NCBI GenBank assembly: GCA_965216645.1
Contig: CBDCGJ010000012.1
Coordinates: 62,001-126,000 of the forward strand
DNA length: 64,000 bases
Direction of reading: 5' to 3'
Source: CBDCGJ01 sp965216645
Lineage (GTDB): Bacteria > Pseudomonadota > Alphaproteobacteria > GCA-2731375
Numbering within the stretch: the stretch's first letter is position 1; each line of letters starts with the position of its first letter. The position numbers were made by a program, and so were the translations under genes. The notes below the pieces were generated by a model that was given only the letters and a program-made list of their open reading frames with translations, made no database searches and had not been told where the DNA came from. This document shows, piece by piece, positions 41,939 to 51,168 of the stretch.

Positions 41939-43906
41939 ATGAAAATCAACCGTTTGAAAAATGTGAAAATCAATCTCCAGGTCATGTCGATCGTGGCGCT
42001 GGCGATCCTCGGGTTTATCGCGCTTGGCGTTACCCAATTCATGTCGAACCGGACCCAAAGCGAACTGCGTCAAGTCCAGTCGCGTTCGACCGAGGTGTTG
42101 AACCTCGTTCGCGGGGTGCAACTCGGCTTCCTGCAGGAGCGACGGTCGGAGAAGGACTTCTTCCTGCGTTCCCAAATGAAGTATGCCGAACGGCATGCGA
42201 AGAAGGCCACGGAAATCACGGACCTGCTCGATCGTCTGGATACCGTGTTGGTATCGACGGATAACCTAGCCTTAGCGGCGGAGGTCCGGGCCGGATTCGA
42301 CGCCTATGCCAAGCAGTTCAAGAATGTTGTCGCCGAACGGCAGAAAATCGGCCTCACACCGAAAGAAGGTTTGCGCGGCACCTTAAGAAAGGCCGCACAC
42401 GAATCGGAGGAGGAGATCAAAAATCAAGGCATCGAGGAACTGCGCGCCGACCTCCTGATGATGCGCCGGCACGAGAAAGATTTTCTGTTGCGGCTGGACC
42501 CGAAATACATCGCCAAGATGTCGGCGGCCGTCGAGAAATTTTCCGCCACGGTCGCAAAAACCGTCGAGGACGAGGACGACCAGGAATATCTCAACGATAT
42601 GGCGGAGATCTATCTGGTCGCGTTCAAAAGCATGACTGACGGCTTGCTGGCGGAAGCGAAATCGCGGAAAACCATGAGCGGCCTCTACGCCGCAGTGGAA
42701 CCAAAGCTCTCGGAATTGGCCACACGCGCCCAAGCAGAGTTCGACACGGCCAGCACGGCTTTGAAGAATGGCGCGGCATCGGCCATGCGCAACGCGATCC
42801 TAACGATGCTCGTCATCGCGACTATCGTAACGGCACTGGGCTTCGCGATCGGGCGGGGCATCGCCAGTCCGGTCGGCGCAATGACCAATGCCATGAAGCG
42901 GCTGGCTGACGGCGACAACGACACCGAGGTGCCGGGTCTCGACTACGGCAACGAAATCGGCGAAATGGCGGCCGCGGTCGAAGTCTTCAAGCAGAACGGC
43001 GTCGAGCGGGCCAAACTCGAAGCGGCGGCCCAGGATCGCGAAGAACGGCGGAAAGAACGAGAAACGACGATCAGCAAAATGATCGCCGAATTCGATTCGT
43101 CCGTCAGCGACGCCTTGACCGTGGTATCGAGCGCCACCGCGCAGATGGAGAGCACGGCGCAAACCATGTCGCAGATCGCCGACAATACCAACGAGCAATC
43201 GACCGCGGTGGCCAGCGCCTCCGAACAGACCACGGCGAATGTTCAGACCGTAGCCTCCGCCACCGAGGAGTTGGCCGCGTCGGTTCAGGAAGTGGCCCGC
43301 CAAGTTCAGGACTCCAGTGCGATCACCACAACCGCCTTGAGCGAGACCGAAAAGGCGACCGCGGAAGTGCGCGGCCTGGTGGATGCGTCGGAACGGATCG
43401 GTGAAATCGTCGATCTGATCAACGACATTGCCAGCCAGACCAATCTGCTGGCCCTGAACGCAACCATCGAAGCGGCCCGTGCCGGCGAAGCGGGTAAAGG
43501 CTTCGCCGTGGTCGCGGCGGAGGTCAAAAATCTGGCGACGCAGACGGCGAAGGCGACCGATGAGATCGCCAGTCAGATCAACGCCATCCAAGGCGCCACC
43601 GGTCAGACCGTACAGGTCATCGAAGGCGTGAACAGCACGGTGACGCAGATTCACGAAATCTCGTCCGCCATCTCCGCCGCGGTGGAGCAACAAGGCTCCG
43701 CCACTCAGGAGATTGCCCGCAACGTCCAGGAAGCCGCGCGCGGTACCCAGGACGTCAATTCCAACATCATTTTGGTCAATACGGGCGCCACGGAAACCGG
43801 CAATGCCTCCTCGGAAGTCTTGGGCGCAACCCGGGAATTGTCCGAACAGGCGGACCAATTGGGTGGCCATGTTCAGGACTTCCTGAAGAAAGTCCGCGCT
43901 GTCTAA
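41939..43906 (+). CDS. Methyl-accepting chemotaxis protein with HBM-like helical sensor
   Basis: A 655-residue transmembrane chemoreceptor. One membrane segment near residues 13–34 (VMSIVALAILGFIALGVTQF), then a wholly helical periplasmic region of about 250 residues of the HBM type, with the doubled motif RRSEKDFFLRSQ and RRHEKDFLLRLD. A second membrane segment (ILTMLVIATIVTALGFAIG) leads to a HAMP domain and a signalling hairpin whose tip reads IASQTNLLALNATIEAARAG. No C-terminal CheR pentapeptide. HBM receptors usually sense small organic acids; ligand unknown. No che genes are in the window. Confidence 0.95.
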   Translation: MKINRLKNVKINLQVMSIVALAILGFIALGVTQFMSNRTQSELRQVQSRSTEVLNLVRGVQLGFLQERRSEKDFFLRSQMKYAERHAKKATEITDLLDRLDTVLVSTDNLALAAEVRAGFDAYAKQFKNVVAERQKIGLTPKEGLRGTLRKAAHESEEEIKNQGIEELRADLLMMRRHEKDFLLRLDPKYIAKMSAAVEKFSATVAKTVEDEDDQEYLNDMAEIYLVAFKSMTDGLLAEAKSRKTMSGLYAAVEPKLSELATRAQAEFDTASTALKNGAASAMRNAILTMLVIATIVTALGFAIGRGIASPVGAMTNAMKRLADGDNDTEVPGLDYGNEIGEMAAAVEVFKQNGVERAKLEAAAQDREERRKERETTISKMIAEFDSSVSDALTVVSSATAQMESTAQTMSQIADNTNEQSTAVASASEQTTANVQTVASATEELAASVQEVARQVQDSSAITTTALSETEKATAEVRGLVDASERIGEIVDLINDIASQTNLLALNATIEAARAGEAGKGFAVVAAEVKNLATQTAKATDEIASQINAIQGATGQTVQVIEGVNSTVTQIHEISSAISAAVEQQGSATQEIARNVQEAARGTQDVNSNIILVNTGATETGNASSEVLGATRELSEQADQLGGHVQDFLKKVRAV

Positions 43907-43930
43907 TGGAGCGAAAGAGCCGTCGTCGAT

Positions 43931-44389
43931 CTACTTTCGGCGGCGGCTCGCCCGCAACCGTTCGACGGGCGTGAGAGCGACGACCGCGCTGGCGCTGACC
44001 AGAAGCGTGGTCTCGCTTTCGTCGTAGAGCGCGCCTTCGAGGAAGGCGGTACTGCGGCCGAGGCGGCGCACCCTCCCGATGGCGATCTGGCGTCCAAGGC
44101 CGGCCGGCTCCAAATACTGCGCCTGCATCGACAGGGTCGGAATATAAAACTTGCCATCGGTGGCGAGCACCACCGCTTCCGTCATCGCCTCATCCAACAT
44201 GGCCAGGATAAATCCGCCTTGCACGTCGCCTTTGGGATTGCGGTGATGATCCGCGGCGGCAAAGGACAATTTGGCGGCTTGTCCATCGGGATCGATGGCT
44301 TCATGCCGGCGGTCCAACTCGGCGCCGGCCGGCGACACCGGGCGACTGTCGACAAAGCGCTGGAATTCCGCGTCGCTCCGCCAGGTCAT
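43931..44389 (-). CDS. PaaI-type hotdog thioesterase (second of a pair)
   Basis: A 152-residue hotdog-fold protein. The catalytic region reads NPKGDVQGGFILAMLDEAMT, the N-G-GG-x4-D/E pattern of PaaI-type acyl-CoA thioesterases, and ASAVVAL ends the sheet. The start at 44389 overlaps the previous gene's stop as ATGA, like the other junctions here. Last gene of a leftward operon that begins with the ABC protein. It is probably a paralogue of the gene before it, perhaps with a different chain-length preference. Confidence 0.87.
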   Translation of the reverse strand: MTWRSDAEFQRFVDSRPVSPAGAELDRRHEAIDPDGQAAKLSFAAADHHRNPKGDVQGGFILAMLDEAMTEAVVLATDGKFYIPTLSMQAQYLEPAGLGRQIAIGRVRRLGRSTAFLEGALYDESETTLLVSASAVVALTPVERLRASRRRK

Positions 44390-44805
44390 GTGCGCTGCCA
44401 CAGGATTAGACGAGCCGTGGCGGTCGCTGTGACCGCCGGTTCGCCGCGATGGTTGTAGAGCGCGCCCTCAAGATAGGCGATGCGTTTGCCGGCGCGGATC
44501 ACCCGACCTTCGGCCCGGATATCGCCGGGCCAGACCGGCGCCAGAAAGCTTGCTTTCAGTTCGAGCGTCGGCACCAACTTCTCGAAACCGCCCTGCAACA
44601 CGCCAGAGAACGACATGATGTCGTCGAGCATCGCCGTCAGAAAACCGCCCTGAATGACACCCGCAGGATTGCAGAATTCCGGCCGGCCGTCATAGACACC
44701 GGTGACCTGACCGGCCTCCGCATCCGACGAGGTCAGCTTGAAGCCGAGATACCGGGTCGAAGCCGGCGGACCGCCGGCGAAGGGGCTGGTTGGATCGTCG
44801 TTCAT
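44386..44805 (-). CDS. PaaI-type hotdog thioesterase (first of a pair)
   Basis: A 139-residue hotdog-fold protein with the motif NPAGVIQGGFLTAMLDDIMS and the strand LVPTLELKASFLAPVWPGDI. Such enzymes hydrolyse acyl-CoA thioesters, often to relieve blocked CoA. Its ATG overlaps the stop of the methyltransferase-like gene by four bases, and its own stop overlaps the next thioesterase gene by four. The two thioesterases share the same layout and look like a tandem duplication that has diverged. Confidence 0.87.
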   Translation of the reverse strand: MNDDPTSPFAGGPPASTRYLGFKLTSSDAEAGQVTGVYDGRPEFCNPAGVIQGGFLTAMLDDIMSFSGVLQGGFEKLVPTLELKASFLAPVWPGDIRAEGRVIRAGKRIAYLEGALYNHRGEPAVTATATARLILWQRT

Positions 44806-45290
44806 GACACCCGGTAGAAGTGATAGCGTCCGGGCGGCACGTCATCCGGCAGGGGGAGCTGTTGAAAGCGGTCGACATGAAAGGCCTGGTCGGCAAGCAC
44901 CAACGCCCCCGGCGCCATTAGCGGCGCCAGAACCGGTCCGAGCCAACGGGCCAGTTCGGCGTTGGCCGCCTGATCACCGGTGCCGATATCGCAGTGAGCC
45001 ATCGCCGCCGGCGCACCGATGCGCGTGCCGGCGGACGCGATGGTTTCACGGATATCGCCGAGCAGCAGATGGTCGTCGTCGGGGATGCAGGCGGGATGGG
45101 CCTGAACTTCACGTTCGAAGACAAAGATTTCCCGTGTCGGGCATTTCTCCCGCAGGTGATCGTAAGTACGGCCGTTGCCAAGGCCGAGCTCCAGTAGAGG
45201 GCCCGGTAATTCGGCAATCATAGCGGTAGCCTGGTTAAGCAAGCTGCGCTGGGCCTGCAGCCGGCGGATAACACTGTCCAAACGGCTCAC
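44802..45290 (-). CDS. Class I SAM-dependent methyltransferase-like protein
   Basis: A 162-residue protein. GPLLELGLGNGRTYDHLREK is a SAM-binding glycine loop and EIFVFEREVQAHP ends with the ribose-binding acidic residue; the following ALVLADQAF fits strand 5. The family length (160) is short, lacking the usual substrate-binding extension. The target is not known. It is translationally coupled at both ends (four-base overlaps with the cyclic-nucleotide-binding gene and the thioesterase gene). Confidence 0.75.
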   Translation of the reverse strand: MSRLDSVIRRLQAQRSLLNQATAMIAELPGPLLELGLGNGRTYDHLREKCPTREIFVFEREVQAHPACIPDDDHLLLGDIRETIASAGTRIGAPAAMAHCDIGTGDQAANAELARWLGPVLAPLMAPGALVLADQAFHVDRFQQLPLPDDVPPGRYHFYRVS

Positions 45291-45754
45291 GAGTCGGTCA
45301 ATTCTGCGATCTTGCGGTTGGCTTCCGCCACCTGCACATTGGTTTGCTCCAGCCGGCTGGCCAGATCGCGCATGATTTCCACCGCCATTGTGGGGAATTC
45401 GGTGACCAAGCGGAAGAACAGGTCCTTGGTGATCTTCAACGTCTCGAGTTCGGATGTGGCGATCACCGACGCCGTCCGCGGCACGTCGCAGAGGATGGCG
45501 ATTTCGCCGACAAAGTCGTTCTTGCCCATGGTCGCCACCTGCAAGGGCCCCTGCGGCGTATCGATCATCACCTTGGCTTCGCCATTGACGATGACGTAGG
45601 CCGCATCGCCGATGTCGCCTTGCTGACAGATTGTCTGGTCGGGCGCGAAGGTCAGCCTTTCGCTGGTGAAGGCCAGCAGTTTCAATTTCGACGGTTCAAT
45701 ATTTTGAAACAGCGGGATGCTGCGTAATAGTTCAACCTCTTCCGTGAGGCTCAT
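45287..45754 (-). CDS. Cyclic-nucleotide-binding domain protein (no DNA-binding part)
   Basis: A 155-residue protein with a single cNMP-binding barrel: CQQGDIGDAAYVIVNGEAKV, then FVGEIAILCDVPRTASVIA, the phosphate-binding cassette with its Glu and Arg. A short helix follows (LASRLEQTNVQVAEANRKIA), perhaps a coiled coil. There is no Crp-type DNA-binding domain, so it should act by protein contact. It lies 18 bp downstream of the aberrant ABC protein gene and may be its regulatory subunit. Confidence 0.9.
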   Translation of the reverse strand: MSLTEEVELLRSIPLFQNIEPSKLKLLAFTSERLTFAPDQTICQQGDIGDAAYVIVNGEAKVMIDTPQGPLQVATMGKNDFVGEIAILCDVPRTASVIATSELETLKITKDLFFRLVTEFPTMAVEIMRDLASRLEQTNVQVAEANRKIAELTDS

Positions 45755-45772
45755 CGCTTCCCCTCCACTTCT

Positions 45773-48475
45773 CTAACTCAATTCCGCGTCCAACAAATCC
45801 TTGAAAGCGCCGGCCCGACCGGCCAATTCTTCGTATGTGCCCTGCTCGACGATGCGGCCTTGCCGCAAGACAAGAACGCGATCGAACTCATCCGCCATAC
45901 TGGCGCGCATGACGCCCCAAATCAAACACCGTCCATCGAATTCGGCAATCAGGTTGTCCAAAATCATCGCTTGATTGGCGCTGTCGAAGGCGGCGGTGGC
46001 GTCGGACAGAAGCAGGCAATCGGGCTGCTTGATCAGGGCCCGGGCCAAGGCCAGTTTCTGCCTCTGCTCGCCGGTCAAGCGAGAGCCGGCGATCCCCACC
46101 TCATAATCCAGTCCGACTTCCGCGACGATGTCCCGCAGATTCAGGTTGGCGATAACCTCGCCGATCAAATCGCCGACCCGTTCCTGCGCTTCGGCTTGGC
46201 CATAGGTGATCTTGCCGAACAGGATGTTGTCCTGGATGTTGGCCGCCGGGTTGTAATGCTCGAAATCGAAGAAGGCGACCGCGTCCTTCAATTCCTCGGG
46301 CAAATGGCTGGCGAAATGGCGCCGCGCGGCCAATATCAGCTCCCGCATTTCGCCCTCGATCAGGCCCAGGCGGTGCCGCGCCGGGATCAACTTGAAGGGC
46401 AGGCTCATCAACCGGTTCCGGTCCTCGTCCGAAAGAGAGCGCAAATCGGCCCGATCCGCCCGATGCAGCATGGCCTGGGTTTCCGGCAACTCTTCCGCCG
46501 AGATGAAGCTGAATTGCTGGAACAGCTCATGTTCCGGCGGCAGGTCGGCGAACAGCTCGACCATGGTCGCCGCGACCTGATAGCCGATCTCCAGGAACTT
46601 TTCGGTCAATCCCACGGCTTCCAAAGTTTCCAGCACATGCTCGTTTTCGGCCAGCCGTTCCATGTCGAAGGCATCGCCGACCGGATTGCCGAACAGCAGG
46701 TTTTCCCCCACCGTGGCGTTGGCGTTGTATTCGTTCACGTCGAAGCCCTCGACCAACTGCGAGAGATCCGCGTCGCTCGCCAACCGTTCGCGCAAGGCGC
46801 GCCGGGCGGTCAGGATTTTTTCCGCCACGTCCGGGCGGACCGCCGGATCGACGGTGCCGCGCAAGCCATAGCGGTAGACGTCGTCGCGCAGGCCCATTCG
46901 CTCAAGTATCGACAGGCTGTGCTGACGCAAACCCCCGATATCGGTGACGCCGGCGGCCGCGTAATCGATCCAGTCCGCATGGATGTCGAATTCCAGATTG
47001 CCGGCCCGGGCAGCCTCGACCATCTCGTTCTGCTGATGGACCGCTTCTTCGCCCTCGTATTCCTTGGGCCGGAGCGGTCTGTGTTTCAAACCGTAGAACA
47101 GATTGTCGGCGATCGTGCCGCTGAAAATATAAGCGTTGGGTCCGACATAGCCGAGCCGGCGGCCGGTGATCGCTTCCGGCGCGATGTCGAGATCGACATC
47201 GCCGGCGGCGAGACCACCGCTGTCCGGATCGAGCAGGCGCGCCATCATGAGGATCAGTTCCTCCTTGCCGCTGCCGCTGGGTCCGACCACGGCAATCCGC
47301 TCGTTCAAGCCGAAGGTGAAGGAGACGCTGTCGATAACCGCTACCTGCTGCTCGTCCAGCAGCGACAGATTGGTGCCGCTGAACTCGCCGCTGAACGGCG
47401 GCGGCTGCTCCGGATCGGCAAACAGATTTTCTTCGTCCCGCATCCCGGCGGGGCCGAACTGGCTGACCACCTGATCGTATTTGATGTTGGCATCGGCTTG
47501 CTGCTGATAGTAGGTCAGCAGATCTTTCCAGGGCGACGCCAGATCCTTATGGGCCGCGATCGCGGCGACCAGAGTGCCGATCTCCAACTCGCCCTGAATG
47601 ACGAAATAGCCGCCGATGGAGTAGAAGCAGAAGGGACCGAGCTGCTGAATGAAGTTATTCAGAAACTTGATGACGAACTTCTGTTTATAGATGCGGTAGC
47701 GGACGTGATAGATGGCGCCCAGACGGTCGGTGAAATCGGCCAGGGCGTAATTGGAGGTATCGTTGGCATGGATCTCTTGCACGCCCTGGACGGTCTGGCC
47801 GATCCGGTCCGAGAGGCGCCGGACGAGCTGAACCCGTTCCTTACCCAACTGATTGACCCGGCGTTGCAGCTTCGGGATCAGCCAGAGTTGCAAGGGGTAG
47901 AGCATCACTGCCGCGAGCGCCATGCGCCAATCCTGATAGAACAAAAATCCGAGAATGGTCAGCAGGGTGCCGCCCTGAAACGCGGGTAAGGAAAACGCAT
48001 CGCCGATAAAGCCGCCGAGCGGTTCCACCTCCGCCGTGATCATCGGGATGATTTCGCCCTGGCTCATCTTCTTGAAGGTCGGCAGCGGGAATCGCAATAC
48101 CCGGCTATAGAGCGCGAAGCGCAACCGCCGGAGCATACGCTCGCCAGTCAAGCCTTTGTAAACATTAATGATATACTTGAAGCTCTGATTGATAATCACC
48201 AAAACCAGGAACACGCCGCAAAGCAGAAACAGGAAGTATTCCTGATCGAGGCTCAGGCCGAAGTCCATGGTGAATTGAACCAGAAACAGATCGATGTCGA
48301 AGATCAAATCGAACGGATATTCGTAGGTGCGGGCGCCGATCGCCTCATTGATGATCAGCTTCGGCAGCTCGTAAAACATGTAGAGAAACGGGAACGAGGC
48401 AGCCGCCATTAGGGTTAAAACGATTTGCTGCCGCTTGCTGTAGCGCAAGATATAGGCAAAGAGCGTTTTTTCCAT
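45773..48475 (-). CDS. Aberrant ABC exporter-like protein with an enlarged, degenerate ATPase domain
   Basis: A 900-residue protein. Residues about 1–340 are an exporter-type membrane domain (segments such as IVLTLMAAASFPFLYMFYEL, YFLFLLCGVFLVLVII, GGTLLTILGFLFYQDWRMAL). From about 375 an ABC ATPase begins, but its motifs are altered: Walker A GPSGSGKEEL lacks the usual Ser/Thr, the Q-loop Gln is replaced (YVGPNAYIFSG), the signature is LTGEQRQKL, Walker B is CLLLSDATAAFD and the switch His is missing (LIWGVMRAS). About 270 extra residues separate Q-loop and signature and contain two more copies of the D/E-N-x-LFG segment. First gene of a five-gene leftward operon. Confidence 0.88.
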   Translation of the reverse strand: MEKTLFAYILRYSKRQQIVLTLMAAASFPFLYMFYELPKLIINEAIGARTYEYPFDLIFDIDLFLVQFTMDFGLSLDQEYFLFLLCGVFLVLVIINQSFKYIINVYKGLTGERMLRRLRFALYSRVLRFPLPTFKKMSQGEIIPMITAEVEPLGGFIGDAFSLPAFQGGTLLTILGFLFYQDWRMALAAVMLYPLQLWLIPKLQRRVNQLGKERVQLVRRLSDRIGQTVQGVQEIHANDTSNYALADFTDRLGAIYHVRYRIYKQKFVIKFLNNFIQQLGPFCFYSIGGYFVIQGELEIGTLVAAIAAHKDLASPWKDLLTYYQQQADANIKYDQVVSQFGPAGMRDEENLFADPEQPPPFSGEFSGTNLSLLDEQQVAVIDSVSFTFGLNERIAVVGPSGSGKEELILMMARLLDPDSGGLAAGDVDLDIAPEAITGRRLGYVGPNAYIFSGTIADNLFYGLKHRPLRPKEYEGEEAVHQQNEMVEAARAGNLEFDIHADWIDYAAAGVTDIGGLRQHSLSILERMGLRDDVYRYGLRGTVDPAVRPDVAEKILTARRALRERLASDADLSQLVEGFDVNEYNANATVGENLLFGNPVGDAFDMERLAENEHVLETLEAVGLTEKFLEIGYQVAATMVELFADLPPEHELFQQFSFISAEELPETQAMLHRADRADLRSLSDEDRNRLMSLPFKLIPARHRLGLIEGEMRELILAARRHFASHLPEELKDAVAFFDFEHYNPAANIQDNILFGKITYGQAEAQERVGDLIGEVIANLNLRDIVAEVGLDYEVGIAGSRLTGEQRQKLALARALIKQPDCLLLSDATAAFDSANQAMILDNLIAEFDGRCLIWGVMRASMADEFDRVLVLRQGRIVEQGTYEELAGRAGAFKDLLDAELS

Positions 48476-48684
48476 TATATAAGTGGGCCCTAAAACTGAG
48501 GCGCCCGTTTAGGCGCCCGTCGACGATCCGGCAGGCAGATTAACCGGTTCGTCGAACCTGGTAAATGCCGGGATAGCATTGATCTTCGAGCTTATAGGTT
48601 AACCATAATTTCGTATCGGCAATTGCCCCGGATTCCGGTCACGGGATAGACTACCGGGCTATGAGCGGAGGAAAACGACAAGCC

Positions 48685-49881
48685 ATGCCCGGCGGGCGTG
48701 TCCTGATTTACAGCCATGATACCATGGGGCTCGGCCATTTGCGCCGCTGCCGCACCTTGGCGCATTCGCTGGTCCGGACATATCCGGACCTTTCCGTGCT
48801 GATTCTATCGGGCTCGCCGATTATCGGCAGCTTCGATTTCCGCTCTCGGGTCGACTTCGTGCGTATCCCAGGCGTGATTAAGCTGCGCAATGGCGAATAT
48901 ACCCCGCTCAGCCTGGATATCGACATCGATCAAATCGTTTCCATGCGCGCCTCCATCATCAAGCATACGGCGGATATCTTCGCGCCGGACATCTTCATCG
49001 TCGATAAGGAGCCCTTGGGGCTGCGGGGCGAGGTCGGCGCTACGCTGAAGATGTTGAAAAAACGGGGAACGCGGCTGGTCTTAGGCTTGCGGGACGTATT
49101 GGACGATCCCAGCATGTTGGCCCCCGAATGGCGCCGCAAGAACGTCTTGCCGGCGCTCGACCGGCTTTATGACGAAATCTGGGTCTATGGCCTGCCGCAA
49201 GTCTGCAACCCCCTCGACGGCATCAACCTACCGCAATCGGTGGAGCAGAAGATCGTCTATACCGGCTATCTGCGCCGCAACGCGCGGGAGGAGCATTACC
49301 GCCCGCTGCCGGATATCGTCGAAAATCCCTATATCCTGGTCACGCCGGGCGGCGGCAATGACGGCGAAGGCCTGGTCGAGTGGGTGCTGCGCGCCTACGA
49401 GCAAGGGCATGAACAATTGCCGCCGGCTCTGATCGTCATGGGACCGTTCATGCCGCCCGAGCGGCGAAACGACTTCCTGAGCCGCACCGACCGCTTGGAC
49501 AAGGTGGAGGCGATTACCTTTGATGCGGAAATGGAGTTGCTGGAGGCGAACGCGCTGGGTGTCGTCGCCATGGGCGGCTACAACACCTTCTGCGAAATAC
49601 TCTCCATGAACAAACGCGCTTTGATCATCCCGCGCACCCAGCCGCGCATGGAGCAGCATATCCGCGCCAGCCGGGCCCAAGATTTGGGTCTGTTGCGCAT
49701 GCTCGAAGATTACGGCGACTATCCGGCCCAGGTGATGATCAATGCCCTTCTGGACCTGCCCTACCAGAATAGACCTCAGGATGTGGTGGTGCCGGGATTG
49801 TTGGAAGGGCTCAGCAATGTCAACCGGCTGGTCCGCCCATGGATCAGGACGGCGGCGGCCACGACCGCGAATACCGCTTGA
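48685..49881 (+). CDS. Predicted glycosyltransferase (MurG/COG4671-like)
   Basis: A 398-residue GT-B-type glycosyltransferase. The N-terminal domain starts RVLIYSHDTMGLGHLRRCRT with the glycine-rich donor-side loop and the early H-x-x-R pair. The C-terminal domain contains ILVTPGGGNDGEGLVEWVLR, and GGYNTFCEILSMNKRALIIP, the sugar-nucleotide-binding E/N pattern. An in-frame ATG at 48661 lies eight codons upstream and is equally possible; GGAGG stands between the two. First gene of a rightward cluster for an unknown glycoconjugate, divergent from the aberrant ABC gene across about 200 bp. Confidence 0.85.
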   Translation: MPGGRVLIYSHDTMGLGHLRRCRTLAHSLVRTYPDLSVLILSGSPIIGSFDFRSRVDFVRIPGVIKLRNGEYTPLSLDIDIDQIVSMRASIIKHTADIFAPDIFIVDKEPLGLRGEVGATLKMLKKRGTRLVLGLRDVLDDPSMLAPEWRRKNVLPALDRLYDEIWVYGLPQVCNPLDGINLPQSVEQKIVYTGYLRRNAREEHYRPLPDIVENPYILVTPGGGNDGEGLVEWVLRAYEQGHEQLPPALIVMGPFMPPERRNDFLSRTDRLDKVEAITFDAEMELLEANALGVVAMGGYNTFCEILSMNKRALIIPRTQPRMEQHIRASRAQDLGLLRMLEDYGDYPAQVMINALLDLPYQNRPQDVVVPGLLEGLSNVNRLVRPWIRTAAATTANTA

Positions 49882-49935
49882 TCGATGCACCGTTAGCGGC
49901 GATCTTCCCCTGATTGTGAGTGTTTGGATTGGAAC

Positions 49936-51168
49936 ATGCCCGCGCCGGTCGCCTTCATTCTGAAAGGATATCCCCGCTTGTCGGAAACCTTCATCGCGCA
50001 AGAGATTCATGCGCTGGAGCGGTTGGGGCTGGACCTTCGCATCGTCTCGCTACGCCATCCGACGGACCGAGCGCGCCATCCGGTGCATGATGATATCCGC
50101 GCCCCGGTCAACTACCTGCCGGAATATCTCTATCAGGAGCCGCTGCGGGTGTTGCGGGCCTGGTGGGCGGTGCGGCGCGGACCGTCCTATAATGCGGTGC
50201 GCCGGCGCTGGCTTGCCGATCTCAAGCGCGACATGACGCCAAACCGTGTGCGCCGCTTCGGTCAGGCCTTGGTCCTGGCGCGCGAATTGGCGGCGGATGT
50301 CGGCCATCTGCATGCCCATTTCATGCATACGCCGGGCTCCGTCGCCCGCTACACCGCGCAACTTCTCGGCTTGCCCTACAGCATCTCCGCCCATGCCAAG
50401 GACATCTGGACCATCCCCGAATGGGAAAAACGGGAGAAGCTGGCGGACTGCGCCTGGCTGACCACCTGCAACAAACACGGCTACGGTCATCTCCGCGAAC
50501 TGGCCGGCGACATGGCGGACAAAGTCAGCTTGAACTATCACGGCGTCGACCTGCGGCGTTTTGCCAAGCCCGGGCCGAATACACTGTCTGGGCCGCTCAG
50601 CCTGCTAACCGTCGGCCGCGCCGTCGGCAAGAAGGGGTTGAACCATCTTCTGGACGCCCTGGCGGCCCTGCCGGCGGCCTTGGATTGGCGGTGGCATCAT
50701 ATCGGCGGCGGTCCCAGGCTGGACGACCTGAAGCGGCAGGCGTCTCGCCTCGGCCTGGACGATCGCGTCACCTGGCATGGCGCGCAACCGCAAGAAAAAG
50801 TTTTGGCTGCCTATCGAAGCGCCGATCTGTTCATTCTTCCGTCCGTCCGCGACCCGAGCGGCGATCAGGACGGCCTGCCCAATGTCTTGATGGAAGCGCA
50901 GAGCCAGGGCTTGGCTTGCATCTCCAGCGATCTGGCCGGCATCCCGGATCTGATCGTCGACGGATCGACTGGCTTGCTCGTGCCGCCGGGCGATGTCGCC
51001 GCTTTGACAAATGCGATCCAGCGCTTGATCGATGACGCCGACTTACGCCAACGCCTGGGCCGTGCGGGACAGGATCGGGTTTGGGCGGACTTCGACGCCG
51101 CGCGCCTGATCCCCGCCCTGGCGGCAAAATTCGACTTGGCCCCTCTAGCGGAGGATAGCGCGGCGTGA
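49936..51168 (+). CDS. GT4-family glycosyltransferase
   Basis: A 410-residue GT4 enzyme starting AFILKGYPRLSETFIAQEIH, a common acceptor-side motif (SETF), then LTVGRAVGKKGLNHLLDAL, LFILPSVRDPSGDQDGLPNV and GLPNVLMEAQSQGLACISSD, the donor-binding E-x7-E region. It transfers a sugar from an NDP donor to a cell-surface precursor; sugar and acceptor unknown. The stop overlaps the GTG start of the next gene (GTGA), so translation is coupled. Confidence 0.92.
   Translation: MPAPVAFILKGYPRLSETFIAQEIHALERLGLDLRIVSLRHPTDRARHPVHDDIRAPVNYLPEYLYQEPLRVLRAWWAVRRGPSYNAVRRRWLADLKRDMTPNRVRRFGQALVLARELAADVGHLHAHFMHTPGSVARYTAQLLGLPYSISAHAKDIWTIPEWEKREKLADCAWLTTCNKHGYGHLRELAGDMADKVSLNYHGVDLRRFAKPGPNTLSGPLSLLTVGRAVGKKGLNHLLDALAALPAALDWRWHHIGGGPRLDDLKRQASRLGLDDRVTWHGAQPQEKVLAAYRSADLFILPSVRDPSGDQDGLPNVLMEAQSQGLACISSDLAGIPDLIVDGSTGLLVPPGDVAALTNAIQRLIDDADLRQRLGRAGQDRVWADFDAARLIPALAAKFDLAPLAEDSAA

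Noticed and set aside
45860..47989. 709-codon open frame on the plus strand
   Set aside because: Antisense to the aberrant ABC gene, low-complexity composition, no ribosome site and no recognisable motif.
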